64,000 nt of DNA, taken from Bacteroidales bacterium. GTDB lineage: Bacteria; Bacteroidota; Bacteroidia; Bacteroidales; Marinilabiliaceae. Shown piece after piece: positions 1 to 9,319 of the stretch. Location: the NCBI GenBank assembly GCA_024401365.1, contig JAKSLE010000007.1, positions 1 through 64,000 on the forward strand, written 5' to 3'. The position numbers and the translations under genes are program-made. The notes beneath the pieces were generated by a model. It was not told the DNA's origin, searched no databases, and saw nothing but the letters and a program-made list of their open reading frames with translations. Position 1 is the stretch's first letter. The number at the start of each line of letters is the position of its first letter.

Positions 1-21
1 GATGTAATACTCATATAATTT

Positions 22-58
22 ATCCCCCTGCATTCTCTGAATGTGGGGGGATTTTGTT
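22..58 (+). terminator. Intrinsic terminator of a gene left of the window
   Basis: Positions 22-35 (ATCCCCC followed by TGCATTC) pair with 39-52 around a 3-nt loop, with two G-T wobbles. The run TTTTGTTTT follows directly at 52-60. This is a textbook rho-independent terminator on the plus strand. It implies a plus-strand gene ending before base 1 and separates it from the gene at 172. Confidence 0.8.
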
Positions 59-171
59 TTATGATTTTAACTTACGGAAAATTTATTCCTCACTTCCGTC
101 AAACAGACATTGGGCTGTAACCACTACGACAGGAATGCAGTATACACACCTATACACTAAGATAATATACC

Positions 172-1908
172 ATGCGCGCAGTACTATTAGCACTTTTCAC
201 GACGTTGATGGCTATTCATACATTTGCTCAGCCAAATAAAGATGGCATAGACGGGATATATTACAATTTAAATATAAGTTCGCTCACAGCAGAGGTGACG
301 TTCTGCCATTTTTATGACGATGACGCCGAGAACAGCTATCTGTACGACGGGGCATATTGGGATTACGCCTACAGTCAATACAAATACAGGGGCGAACTCA
401 CCATACCCGAGAGTGTAACATACGACGGCAAAACATACAAGGTAACGGCTCTAGGGAGCAACTCCATGTACGGATGCAATGGACTGATAAAGCTCAATCT
501 GCCGGCTACCCTTGCAACATTCGGCGACGGATGGACTACAGGGTGTTCTTTACTGCAAGCGGTAACAATAGACGCCAACAACCCCACTTATCGCGTAGAG
601 AATGGCATAGTCCTTAAGGGCAATGATATCTATTATGTACCTATGGGCATTGCGGGAACAGTGACCGTACCAGAGTGCGTAAAAAGCATCTCTAATGAGG
701 TTTTTGGCAACCATAAGTCGATAAGCAAGATAGTTCTCCACAATGGCATTACATCCATCCTGGAGGGAGCATTTAACGGGTGCAGTGCTCTATCGGAAAT
801 TAATATTCCGACATCTGTTACGGCTATAGAGGGAAGAACATTCTACAACTGCACAAGCTTGAAGACTATAATTATACCATCGAACGTAAAGTCGATAGGC
901 GTTCATGCGTTTACCGGCTCGGCACTGGAGGCTGTGACTCTCAGCGAGGGATTGACGACGATAGGCAACTACGCATTCTACAACATCACATCACTTGAGA
1001 GTATCAACTTACCCAACTCGTTGACTAGCATAGGCAACAATGCCTTCAAGGGGTGTTCGGGCATCAAGGCATTACATTTTGGCAAGAACTTGAAGAGTAT
1101 AGGCGAAAATGCCCTTGAGGGGATAAATGCCGACAGTTACACTGTACACGAGGAGAATACTTTGTACTCCTGTGTAAGCGGAATAGTGTACAATAAGGCT
1201 AAGAGCGAATTGGCATTTATTCCTAAGTCATTCCCTGATGAAGTCACCATTCCAGGTACGCTGAACGAGATACCTGAAGGGTTATTCTCTTGGCATAACA
1301 ATATTACTACTGCCACCATAGAAGAGGGCATTAAAGAGATTCCAGACGATATGTTCACCAACTGCCAGGGGTTGACAACGGTAAATATACCCGCCAGCGT
1401 GGAGTCGATATCGTGGACAGCCTTTGACTGGTGCATGGCTCTGGAGAGCGTCAATATCAGCAGTGACAATGCGACATACTCGTGCGTTGGACCACTTATA
1501 CTGACGGACAATGGCACTAAGATAGATCTGTGCCTGCCTGGCGCTGCGGAGGTTGTGGTTCCGACTACTGTAACATCGCTATATGGCGACGTGTTTATAG
1601 TGTGCGAGAACTTACGTTCATTGACATTTCAGACGGATACTCCACCTGCGTTTGAAGAGACTTTGGATTTCTTAGAATTGGGCGAGAATGATAAATGTAC
1701 CATATATGTCCCTAAGGGGGCTGAGAACGCCTACGCAAGCGCATTTGGATTAGATATCAGCTCTATCAAGAGTAGCAGTCCGACCAGCATTGAGGAGGCA
1801 ACCGGGCATAGCAAAGTACGAAATTCGCGCTTAATATCAGAAAAGGGTAAGATTATTATCCAAAAAGAAGGTGACAAGTACTCATTATATGGTACGAAAA
1901 TAATGTAA
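172..1908 (+). CDS. BspA-like leucine-rich-repeat secreted protein
   Basis: 578 aa, exported. Residues 1-20 form a Sec signal peptide ending TFAQ. From about residue 60 to 500 the chain consists of degenerate LRR_5 (BspA/Treponema-type) repeats of roughly 23 residues, with the recurring pattern AF.NC..L..I.IP..V (for example NCTSLKTIIIPSNVKSIG). Members of this family are surface or secreted proteins of Bacteroidetes, often linked to adhesion, but the ligand here cannot be read. The last 40 residues end in SLYGTKIM, similar to the short tail common on such proteins. The start is the ATG at 172, directly before the signal peptide. No Shine-Dalgarno site or clear promoter is visible. It follows a strong terminator, so it is probably monocistronic. 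Confidence 0.85.
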   Translation: MRAVLLALFTTLMAIHTFAQPNKDGIDGIYYNLNISSLTAEVTFCHFYDDDAENSYLYDGAYWDYAYSQYKYRGELTIPESVTYDGKTYKVTALGSNSMYGCNGLIKLNLPATLATFGDGWTTGCSLLQAVTIDANNPTYRVENGIVLKGNDIYYVPMGIAGTVTVPECVKSISNEVFGNHKSISKIVLHNGITSILEGAFNGCSALSEINIPTSVTAIEGRTFYNCTSLKTIIIPSNVKSIGVHAFTGSALEAVTLSEGLTTIGNYAFYNITSLESINLPNSLTSIGNNAFKGCSGIKALHFGKNLKSIGENALEGINADSYTVHEENTLYSCVSGIVYNKAKSELAFIPKSFPDEVTIPGTLNEIPEGLFSWHNNITTATIEEGIKEIPDDMFTNCQGLTTVNIPASVESISWTAFDWCMALESVNISSDNATYSCVGPLILTDNGTKIDLCLPGAAEVVVPTTVTSLYGDVFIVCENLRSLTFQTDTPPAFEETLDFLELGENDKCTIYVPKGAENAYASAFGLDISSIKSSSPTSIEEATGHSKVRNSRLISEKGKIIIQKEGDKYSLYGTKIM

Positions 1909-1926
1909 GATTCAAACAATTATTTG

Positions 1927-1934
1927 TATCTTTG
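1927..1934 (+). promoter_or_regulatory. Bacteroides-type -7 element before the glycosyltransferase pair
   Basis: TATCTTTG matches TAnnTTTG exactly. It lies in the 46-nt gap after the LRR gene and 20 nt before the ATG at 1955. No good TTTG is seen at the -33 position, so this is a partial match. Confidence 0.5.
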
Positions 1935-1954
1935 CCCTCGCAAGTTTTATACTT

Positions 1955-2764
1955 ATGCACACAGTAGGCGTAATAATATCGACGTATAACAATCCTAAAT
2001 GGTTGGAAAAAACCTTGTGGGGTTATATGCACCAGACCCATATGGCGGATGAGATTCTCATTGCCGATGATGGTTCTGGCGAAGAGACTCGCCTCCTGAT
2101 TGAGCGTTTTTCAAAGATTCTTCCTATAAAGCATATATGGCACGAGGATAACGGCTTTCAGAAATCTACTATTCTGAACAAGGCTATTGCAGCTGCTACA
2201 GCCGATTATCTTATCACTACTGACCAAGACTGTGTTCCTCGTCGCGATTTTATCGAGACACACGTCAAATATGCCGAGAAGGGCTATCTCCTGTCGGGTG
2301 GATACTTCAAGTTGCCTATGGACATCAGCCTTGCTCTTACGGAGGATGATATAGTATCGGGACGTGCATTTGACCTCAAGTGGTTGCGTTCTCAAGGTCT
2401 TGGCATTTCGTTCAAGAATACTAAGTTGTTCAATATTGACTGGTTTGCCCGCATGATGAACACCATTACCACGGCTAAAGCTACCTACAACGGTTGCAAT
2501 GCATCGGCGTGGCGCGAAGATATGTTGGCAATAAACGGCTACAATGAGGATATGCAGTATGGCGGACAGGACCGTGAGGTAGGCGAACGTCTATTTAACA
2601 TGGGCATTAAGTCGAAACAGATACGTTACTCAGCCATAGTCGTCCACCTTGACCACAAACGTCCATACAAGACTCGCGAGTCAATAGAAAAGAACCGCGC
2701 TATACGTCGCGAGACTCGTCGTTCTGGCATCGTAAAGACTCCTAACGGAATCGTAAAGTTATAA
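1955..2764 (+). CDS. Family 2 glycosyltransferase
   Basis: 269 aa, cytosolic GT-A fold enzyme. The N-terminus carries ISTYNNP (8-14) and ADDGSG (37-42), the nucleotide-sugar binding signature of GT2. TTDQDC (88-93) supplies the metal-binding DXD. The C-terminal part (YNGCNASAWREDMLAINGYNE, then GGQDREVGERL) matches the galactosyltransferase-type C-terminal domain often fused to short GT2 enzymes. It probably transfers a hexose to a lipid- or protein-linked glycan; donor and acceptor are unknown. It lies 24 nt before the GT10 gene and the two are likely co-transcribed. It starts at the ATG at 1955 behind a Bacteroides-type -7 box. Confidence 0.85.
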   Translation: MHTVGVIISTYNNPKWLEKTLWGYMHQTHMADEILIADDGSGEETRLLIERFSKILPIKHIWHEDNGFQKSTILNKAIAAATADYLITTDQDCVPRRDFIETHVKYAEKGYLLSGGYFKLPMDISLALTEDDIVSGRAFDLKWLRSQGLGISFKNTKLFNIDWFARMMNTITTAKATYNGCNASAWREDMLAINGYNEDMQYGGQDREVGERLFNMGIKSKQIRYSAIVVHLDHKRPYKTRESIEKNRAIRRETRRSGIVKTPNGIVKL

Positions 2765-2788
2765 TTTCGGATTACTTCTTACTAGATA

Positions 2789-3787
2789 ATGTACACAGTA
2801 CGCGTAACGACAGCCAACAATGGTGACAGCATGCTTCGCCAACTTCCAGGCTCACAACCCGTATCGCTCTGTGGCAAGTATCGTTTTGTCTTTGACAATG
2901 GCAAGGACGACCTTCCTGAGGCCGATTTCTGGATAGTAAGAAATAAGTATATAAAGCGTCCGACTAAGTGTCGCGTGGCTCCAGAGAATACTATTCTCAT
3001 GCTGTCGGAGCCCTATTCTGTATTGAATTTCCCTAAAAGATATCGCGACCAGTTTGGTCTTGTCTGTTCATGTCAAGATCAGGTTAAGCATCGCAATGTA
3101 ATATACCGTCAGGCGGCTCTTCCTTGGTTTGTGGGGGTGGGCGACCTCAACAGCTCTGGTTCGGTGAGTCTCTCATACGACACGCTTATCAATGCCCCTC
3201 TTCCCGAAAAGACCAAGATGATATCTGTAATATCGTCTAATAAGGCTTTTACGTTCGGACACAAGGCTCGCATCGACTTCGTAAAGAAACTCCAGCAGAG
3301 ATATGGCGACAGGATAGACTATTACGGTCGCGGCTCTAATGGATTCAAGGACAAGTGGGACGTATTGGCTCCTTATAAGTATCATATAGCTATCGAGAAC
3401 TCCCAATCGCCATACTATTGGACCGAGAAACTGTCTGACTGCTATCTCGCAGGTACATTCCCTATATATTATGGTTGTACCAACATAAGTGATTTTTTGC
3501 GAGCAAACGCTTATCAGACAATAGACATCAAGGACCCAGAGGCTAGTTTCAAAGTAATAGACAATATTCTTGACAACGACCCATACGAGTCGCTGAAGGA
3601 GACTCTGACAGCCACGCGCACACAGATCCTTAACGACTATAATATATTCACTCTTATGGCCGACTGCTGCAATCAGCTCAATCCTATGGCCACAAAAAAA
3701 GAGGTCACGCTCAACAAAGCAATCACAATGCTCGATTGGCATAACCTCTATTTACAAGTTATCGAGAGAAATCTCTGTAAGTTCTGA
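2789..3787 (+). CDS. GT10-type fucosyltransferase
   Basis: 332 aa. The region at about residues 180-250 contains YYGRGSNGF, then YKYHIAIENSQSPYYWTEKL and AGTFPIYYG, which is the conserved GDP-fucose-binding signature of family GT10 (alpha-1,3/1,4-fucosyltransferases). No signal peptide or membrane segment, so a cytosolic enzyme. Such enzymes fucosylate Lewis-type O-antigens or, in Bacteroides, protein O-glycans; the acceptor here is unknown. It follows the GT2 gene by 24 nt and ends 2 nt from the convergent era gene, with no terminator in between. The ATG at 2789 is the first start; the early residues MYTVRVTTAN belong to the fold, so the start is reasonable. Confidence 0.8.
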   Translation: MYTVRVTTANNGDSMLRQLPGSQPVSLCGKYRFVFDNGKDDLPEADFWIVRNKYIKRPTKCRVAPENTILMLSEPYSVLNFPKRYRDQFGLVCSCQDQVKHRNVIYRQAALPWFVGVGDLNSSGSVSLSYDTLINAPLPEKTKMISVISSNKAFTFGHKARIDFVKKLQQRYGDRIDYYGRGSNGFKDKWDVLAPYKYHIAIENSQSPYYWTEKLSDCYLAGTFPIYYGCTNISDFLRANAYQTIDIKDPEASFKVIDNILDNDPYESLKETLTATRTQILNDYNIFTLMADCCNQLNPMATKKEVTLNKAITMLDWHNLYLQVIERNLCKF

Positions 3788-3789
3788 TT

Positions 3790-4668
3790 CTATTTGACTT
3801 CGTAGCCAAACTGCTTGAGCATTGAGTCTTTGTCTCGCCAGTCTTTAGTTACCTTTACGTACAACTCAAGGAATACCTTGCGCTGAAGGAATGTCTCAAT
3901 ATCTCTGCGAGCCATCATACCCAGTTTCTTGATAGCTACACCCTGATGGCCAATGATGATACCCTTCTGGCTGTCGCGTGTCACATGTATCACTGCACGG
4001 ATATGTGTCTGCTCTGGCTCATCGTGGAACTCCTCTATCTCTATCTCTACCGAATATGGAATCTCTTTCTTATAATAGAGCAATATCTTCTCGCGGATAA
4101 TCTCGCCTACAAAGAAACGCTCACTCTTGTCTGTGAGTGCATCACGGTCGAAATAAGGCTCAGCCTCAGGCAATAGTTCAACTATATGCTTGATGATCCC
4201 ATTGACATTGAAATTGTGCAATGCTGAGGCTGGAAGAATCTCGGCATCTGGCAACTGCTCATGCCAATAGGCTACCTTCTCTTCCAATTGCTTCTGATCT
4301 ACAAGGTCAATCTTGTTGATGATAATCATCTTAGGGACTTCCAACTTCTGTACGGCCTTGATATAGTCGTCGTACTTGTCAGGTGTCTCCACGGTATCTG
4401 TCACGTAGATAAGCACGTCGGCATCCTTCAATGCTTGGGTGGAATAGCCCAACATCGACTCTTGCAACTTGTAGTTTGGCTTCAATACACCAGGAGTATC
4501 AGAGAACACTATCTGATAATCTTCACCATTTACAATGCCAAATATTCTGTGTCTAGTGGTCTGTGCCTTACTGGTAATGATGCTCAAACGCTCGCCTACC
4601 AAAAGGTTGCAGAGCGTAGATTTACCTACGTTTGGATTACCTACTATGTTGACAAATCCAGATTTCAT
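3790..4668 (-). CDS. era: GTPase Era
   Basis: 292 aa, near the usual ~300. Era binds 16S rRNA through a KH domain and assists 30S assembly. P-loop GNPNVGKST at 10-18, switch-II DTPGV near 57 and NKID near 120 define the GTPase. The last ~90 residues form the KH domain, with IIGHQGVAIKKLG as the GxxG loop. It is transcribed away from the sensor kinase at 4760. The promoter must lie in the 91-nt divergent gap, where only a weak TAnnTTTG-like box is seen. It starts at the ATG at 4668. Confidence 0.95.
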   Translation of the reverse strand: MKSGFVNIVGNPNVGKSTLCNLLVGERLSIITSKAQTTRHRIFGIVNGEDYQIVFSDTPGVLKPNYKLQESMLGYSTQALKDADVLIYVTDTVETPDKYDDYIKAVQKLEVPKMIIINKIDLVDQKQLEEKVAYWHEQLPDAEILPASALHNFNVNGIIKHIVELLPEAEPYFDRDALTDKSERFFVGEIIREKILLYYKKEIPYSVEIEIEEFHDEPEQTHIRAVIHVTRDSQKGIIIGHQGVAIKKLGMMARRDIETFLQRKVFLELYVKVTKDWRDKDSMLKQFGYEVK

Positions 4669-4759
4669 ATCTTTTGTTTTCTATTGCTGTCTTATTTCGT
4701 GCACGAAGTTAGCTAAAATATCCAAACAATGAAAACCTTCTGAGGGGTCAGTGAGTATA

Positions 4760-6766
4760 ATGGGACATATGCAAATTGCACGTTCCATATTTGTTCGTCT
4801 CGCAATCATACTATGCATAGTCAATTGTTTAGACTATACAGTTTTCGCCCAAACACAAGGATATAACCAACTGACTAATACATGGGGCGATGGAGACAAC
4901 AATGAAGAGGATAAAGATTACTGCCTCAACCGTCGGCGTCTTGGAGAGTTGATTCCAAAACACCGAGCGGATTCCTTGTGCTATATATATGCCGACAGTA
5001 TGTATAACGAGGCTATGGCTCGTAACGACCGTAAGGGGTGCGTAATGGCGCTCTCTCATAAGGCCCTTATACATATCAACTATACGCACAATATAGACTC
5101 TATGAGCATTTGGACAGACTCTGTAAAGAGCTACGCCAAGCAGCATAAACTTCCCCGATATTACTATTCCATCTGGTCGCAGTATATAGCTGCCCTATTT
5201 GAGTCGGACTACGACAAAATAAAGGCCAAGGGCGAAATAGACCGCATGCTGGAAGAGTCTATGGCGGATAACTACGTGGTGGGACAGATAGAGTGCTACC
5301 GACGATTGGCCTCGTTTTACGAATTCTTCAATATGCACAATCGCGCATACGATATGCATATTCGTGGAGTGCGACTTACCGAAGAGTACGACTCCGACAA
5401 TGAGAATCTGGCTATATACTATGCCGAGGCTGCTCAAGCATGTATCAACATAGGCAAATACGACGAGGCCGAGGCTTATCTGGCCAAGGGAGACAAGTGT
5501 GCCCATGGCGACGCCGACCGTATACAGTTGCTCAAATCGCGCATCGATATGGCAGTCAGTCAGGATGATGGTGAACGTGTCATAGAATTGGCTCCATTAG
5601 CGTTGGATTTTGACATTATAGAGTCGTACAAGCATATTCAGCTCTCGATGATGTATTACCACATAATGAAGGGCGAATACGCAACGGCCAACAATATCTC
5701 GAACGAGCTGTACGAGCGCCAATACATTAGCGAATCGGCTCATCTGTCACATATTATGATGATAGGCAAATACGATAAGTCGAACGCATTCCTGCGCAAG
5801 AATCTCAATTCCATTTACCGCTATCGCAATGTGCTTGACAGCCTTACCCAGATGAAGATCCAACTTATTATGGACGACGAATCTATGAAGTTGGACATCT
5901 CTTCACTGGAACGTGAGAATTCAGATATGCGCGACAAGACCGATATTCTTATGCGCCATTTCTTGTGGGCAGTAGTAATTGGTGCAATACTGATAACTTG
6001 CCTGATGATATACTATACCAGCGTACTTCGCAAACGCAACAAGGAACTCAAGGAGAGCGAGGCAGCTCTCAGAATAGAGAAAGACACTGCAGAACGTGCC
6101 AACGAGATGAAGGAGGACATCATCCGAAATATGAGTCACGAGATACGCACACCGCTTAATGCTATTGTGGGTTTCTCCGAGATATTGACTCAGCGCTTCC
6201 AGGGTGATGTAATGGAACGCGAACTTACAGATAAGGTACGGCAATCATCAAATGAGTTGTTGAGCATAGTCAATACTGTTATAGAGTTGTCAAACCTCGA
6301 CACCACTCCTATAGTCAAGAAGAACGACACAGTAGATATCAACGAATTGTGCGCCATAGTACTGGAACCATACATGGCAAAGAAATCGTCTAAGATATGT
6401 GTACGTTTCAACACACCTAAGGAGAGTCCTATAATAGTTACCAACAGGCATTGTCTGGAAATAGCACTAGATGCTCTTATCAGTAATGCCTTTAAATTCA
6501 CACCTAAAGGCATTGTGGAAATAGCAATCTCTCAGAATGAAAATAATGTGATTATCACGATAGAAGATTCGGGTGTTGGCATCTCAAACGAAGATATCCC
6601 TCACCTATTCGAACGCTTCTTCAAAGCAGACCAATTTACACAAGGTATTGGTCTAGGCCTACCACTCTGCCAAACCGCTCTAAAGCGCATAAACGCCTCA
6701 GTATCAATAGCTCAAGACAAAGAAAACTCTGGAACTATAGTCACCATTACCATCCCTATAAGCTAG
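4760..6766 (+). CDS. TPR-sensor histidine kinase
   Basis: 668 aa from the ATG at 4760 (a further ATG at 4769 is also possible). An uncleaved or cleaved signal segment ends near TVFAQ. Residues ~50-370 form helical TPR-like repeats expected in the periplasm. A membrane segment (FLWAVVIGAILITCLMIYY) is followed by a coiled-coil linker, the HisKA box MSHEIRTPLNAIVGFS with the phospho-acceptor His at residue 460, and a HATPase_c domain (ISNAFKFTPKG N-box, IEDSGVGIS G1, IGLGLPLC G2). No receiver domain. The cognate regulator is not next to it. Its DNA-binding partner and stimulus are unknown. It ends 301 nt before nrdD. Confidence 0.85.
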   Translation: MGHMQIARSIFVRLAIILCIVNCLDYTVFAQTQGYNQLTNTWGDGDNNEEDKDYCLNRRRLGELIPKHRADSLCYIYADSMYNEAMARNDRKGCVMALSHKALIHINYTHNIDSMSIWTDSVKSYAKQHKLPRYYYSIWSQYIAALFESDYDKIKAKGEIDRMLEESMADNYVVGQIECYRRLASFYEFFNMHNRAYDMHIRGVRLTEEYDSDNENLAIYYAEAAQACINIGKYDEAEAYLAKGDKCAHGDADRIQLLKSRIDMAVSQDDGERVIELAPLALDFDIIESYKHIQLSMMYYHIMKGEYATANNISNELYERQYISESAHLSHIMMIGKYDKSNAFLRKNLNSIYRYRNVLDSLTQMKIQLIMDDESMKLDISSLERENSDMRDKTDILMRHFLWAVVIGAILITCLMIYYTSVLRKRNKELKESEAALRIEKDTAERANEMKEDIIRNMSHEIRTPLNAIVGFSEILTQRFQGDVMERELTDKVRQSSNELLSIVNTVIELSNLDTTPIVKKNDTVDINELCAIVLEPYMAKKSSKICVRFNTPKESPIIVTNRHCLEIALDALISNAFKFTPKGIVEIAISQNENNVIITIEDSGVGISNEDIPHLFERFFKADQFTQGIGLGLPLCQTALKRINASVSIAQDKENSGTIVTITIPIS

Positions 6767-7067
6767 TGAATACTAGGTCTTTCGGTAGTTATCAACAGTA
6801 TTTAATTTTGTACTGACTTACCCCTTTCGTTAGTTTTAGACCAATTCTAATTAAGACCCCCTTAAAGCTACTTTTTCACAAAAAACAGACCCAATAGAAT
6901 CAGGGGATGTGAAAAAAAGTGAAAAAATATTTCCCTATTTATCAAGCACTTACGCCACCCTGTTAATAACTCCTTTGTGCAACTCAACAAGGCAGTCTAA
7001 CTTTGCGATGTAGGAAAACAAATTCAAATAAGCAACAAAAGAGCAAGATCAAAAACACTACTTCCTT
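6767..7067 (+). promoter_or_regulatory. Leader and promoter region of the nrdDG operon
   Basis: 301 nt without a gene. It contains a near-perfect Bacteroides promoter: TTTG at 6974-6977, 20 nt spacing, TAACTTTG at 6998-7005, then a leader of about 60 nt before the ATG at 7068. Upstream, CTTTTTCAC (6871-6879) is mirrored by GTGAAAAAAAG (6909-6919), followed by another GTGAAAAAAT. This could be a regulator site but resembles no operator I know. I recognise no riboswitch and no NrdR box. Confidence 0.7.
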
Positions 7068-9275
7068 ATGATACATACAGTCAAAAAACGTGATGGTCGT
7101 ATAGTCGGCTTCAACAAAGAAAAAATATCGGCAGCAATACGCCGTGCAATGCTTCAAACCGAGAAGGGCGAAGATGATTCACTAATCAATAAGATCTCTG
7201 ACCGCATCGAACTTCAGGGTCGCGAGGAGATGACTGTTGAGGAGATTCAGGACTGTGTTGAGCTTGAGCTCATGAAGAGTACCCGTAAGGAGGTTGCTCA
7301 AAAGTATATTGCATATCGCCATCAGCGTACCATCGCTCGTAAGGCTAAGACTCGCGATATGTTTCTCGAGATTATCGAGGCAAAATCGAACGATGTAACT
7401 CGCGAAAATGCCAACATGAATGCAGACACACCTGCAGGCATGATGATGAAGTTCTCTTCCGAGACTACTAAGCCTTTCGTTGACGACTTCTTGCTCTCGG
7501 AGGAGTCTCGTCGCGCTGTAGAGCAGGGTTATATCCATATCCACGATAAGGACTACTACCCTACTAAGTCTTTGACTTGTGTTCAGCACCCACTGGACAA
7601 GATTCTCAAGTATGGCATGGCTGCTGGACACGGAGAGTCGCGTCCTGCAAAGCGAATCGAAACCGCTTCTATCCTTGGCTGTATCTCTATGGAAACAGCT
7701 CAGAACGAGATGCATGGCGGTCAGGCTATCCCTGCTTTCGACTTCTATCTTGCTCCATTCGTACGATCTTCATATAAGGAGGAGATCAAAGTACTTGCTC
7801 AGTTGAACAACACCAACTATGATCACCTCTTGGATTCGCCAATAGAGGATTATCTGACTGTAGACATCAACGACCTTCAGGGAGATGAGCGCATCAAGCA
7901 GCACGCTATCAACAGAACTGTTGCTCGTGTTCATCAGGCAATGGAGGCCTTCATACATAATATGAATACTATCCACTCTCGTGGTGGTAATCAGGTAGTG
8001 TTTAGTTCTATCAACTATGGTACAGACACCTCTGCAGAGGGCCGTTGTATCGTACGCGAGATACTGAAAAGCACATACGAGGGCGTTGGAAATGGCTCAA
8101 CAGCTATCTTCCCTATCCAGATATGGAAAAAGAAACGTGGTGTAAGTTACCTTCCTACCGATCGCAACTACGACCTTTACACTCTTGCTTGTAAGGTATC
8201 GGCCCGTCGTTTCTTCCCTAACTTCCTCAACCTTGATGCTACATTCAACACTCACGAGAAGTGGGATATCAACGACCCTAAGCGTTACGAATACGAAATA
8301 GCAACTATGGGTTGCCGTACTCGCGTATTCGAGAACCGTTTTGGCGAGAAGACATCTATTGGTCGTGGCAACTTGTCGTTCACAACTATCAATATCGTTC
8401 GCCTCGCTATAGAGTGTATGGGATTCGTAGAACAAGAGGAGCGTATCAAGCATTTCTTCGCTCGTCTTGACGAGGTAATGGATATCACAGCTCGTCAGCT
8501 TGATGAGCGCTTCCAATTCCAAAAGACCGCCTTGGCAAAGCAGTTCCCATTGCTTATGTCTTCTTTGTGGGTGGGTTCTGAGAGCCTTACTGGCAACGAC
8601 ACCATAGAGTCGGTTATCAACCACGGTACACTCGGTATCGGATTCATTGGCTTGGCAGAGTGTCTAGTAGCTCTTACCGGTAAGCATCATGGCGAGAGCG
8701 ACGAAGCACAGAAGCTTGGTGTGGAGATTATTACTCACATGCGAAATAAGGCCAATGACTACTGCGAGCAGTACAAGCATAACTATAGCATCTTGGCTAC
8801 ACCAGCTGAAGGTTTGTCTGGTAAATTCACAAAGATGGACCGTCGCAGTTTCGGTGTAATCAAGGGTGTTACAGATCGCGAGTACTATACAAACTCCAAC
8901 CATGTGCCTGTATACTACAAGTGTAGTGCAAGCCACAAGGCTAGAATCGAGGCTCCTTACCACGAGCTTACACGCGGTGGACATATCTTCTACATCGAGA
9001 TTGATGGCGATGCTACACACAACCCTGATGCTGTAATGGCATTCGTCGACCTCATCGATAAGTACAATATCGGTTACGGCTCTGTAAACCACAACCGCAA
9101 CCGCTGTATGGAGTGTGGATACGAGAACGCTGAGGCTAACATGGAATCATGTCCTCACTGTGGTAGCAAGAATATCGACAAGCTCCAGCGTATCACAGGT
9201 TACTTGGTAGGTACAACAGACCGTTGGAACAACGCTAAGCTCGCTGAGTTGCGCGACCGTGTAACACATGACTAA
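7068..9275 (+). CDS. nrdD: Anaerobic ribonucleoside-triphosphate reductase
   Basis: 735 aa. Reduces ribonucleoside triphosphates to deoxyribonucleotides without oxygen, using a glycyl radical installed by NrdG. Residues ~3-90 form the ATP-cone regulatory domain (VKKRDGRIVGFNKEKI). The C-terminus has the zinc site built from CMECG and CPHCG, and the radical loop RITGYLVG with the radical glycine at 711, 25 residues from the end as expected. It is the first gene of the operon nrdD-nrdG-dedA-nitroreductase, behind a strong Bacteroides-type promoter. Codon use is biased in the way of highly expressed genes. Confidence 0.97.
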   Translation: MIHTVKKRDGRIVGFNKEKISAAIRRAMLQTEKGEDDSLINKISDRIELQGREEMTVEEIQDCVELELMKSTRKEVAQKYIAYRHQRTIARKAKTRDMFLEIIEAKSNDVTRENANMNADTPAGMMMKFSSETTKPFVDDFLLSEESRRAVEQGYIHIHDKDYYPTKSLTCVQHPLDKILKYGMAAGHGESRPAKRIETASILGCISMETAQNEMHGGQAIPAFDFYLAPFVRSSYKEEIKVLAQLNNTNYDHLLDSPIEDYLTVDINDLQGDERIKQHAINRTVARVHQAMEAFIHNMNTIHSRGGNQVVFSSINYGTDTSAEGRCIVREILKSTYEGVGNGSTAIFPIQIWKKKRGVSYLPTDRNYDLYTLACKVSARRFFPNFLNLDATFNTHEKWDINDPKRYEYEIATMGCRTRVFENRFGEKTSIGRGNLSFTTINIVRLAIECMGFVEQEERIKHFFARLDEVMDITARQLDERFQFQKTALAKQFPLLMSSLWVGSESLTGNDTIESVINHGTLGIGFIGLAECLVALTGKHHGESDEAQKLGVEIITHMRNKANDYCEQYKHNYSILATPAEGLSGKFTKMDRRSFGVIKGVTDREYYTNSNHVPVYYKCSASHKARIEAPYHELTRGGHIFYIEIDGDATHNPDAVMAFVDLIDKYNIGYGSVNHNRNRCMECGYENAEANMESCPHCGSKNIDKLQRITGYLVGTTDRWNNAKLAELRDRVTHD

Positions 9276-9319
9276 TTAAAGCATCATATACTATTCTTTA
9301 TTTATACTAAGTCACCCAA

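Noticed and set aside
54..239. 61-codon frame overlapping the first LRR gene
   Set aside because: It begins in the terminator T-tract and overlaps the signal peptide of the LRR gene in another frame.
4751..4759. GTG at 4751 as start of the TPR sensor kinase
   Set aside because: An ATG three codons later (4760) directly precedes the signal segment and is preferred.
6789..6797. TTATCAACA, close to a DnaA box
   Set aside because: A single near-match with no second box and no dnaA, dnaN or gidA nearby; not evidence of an origin.
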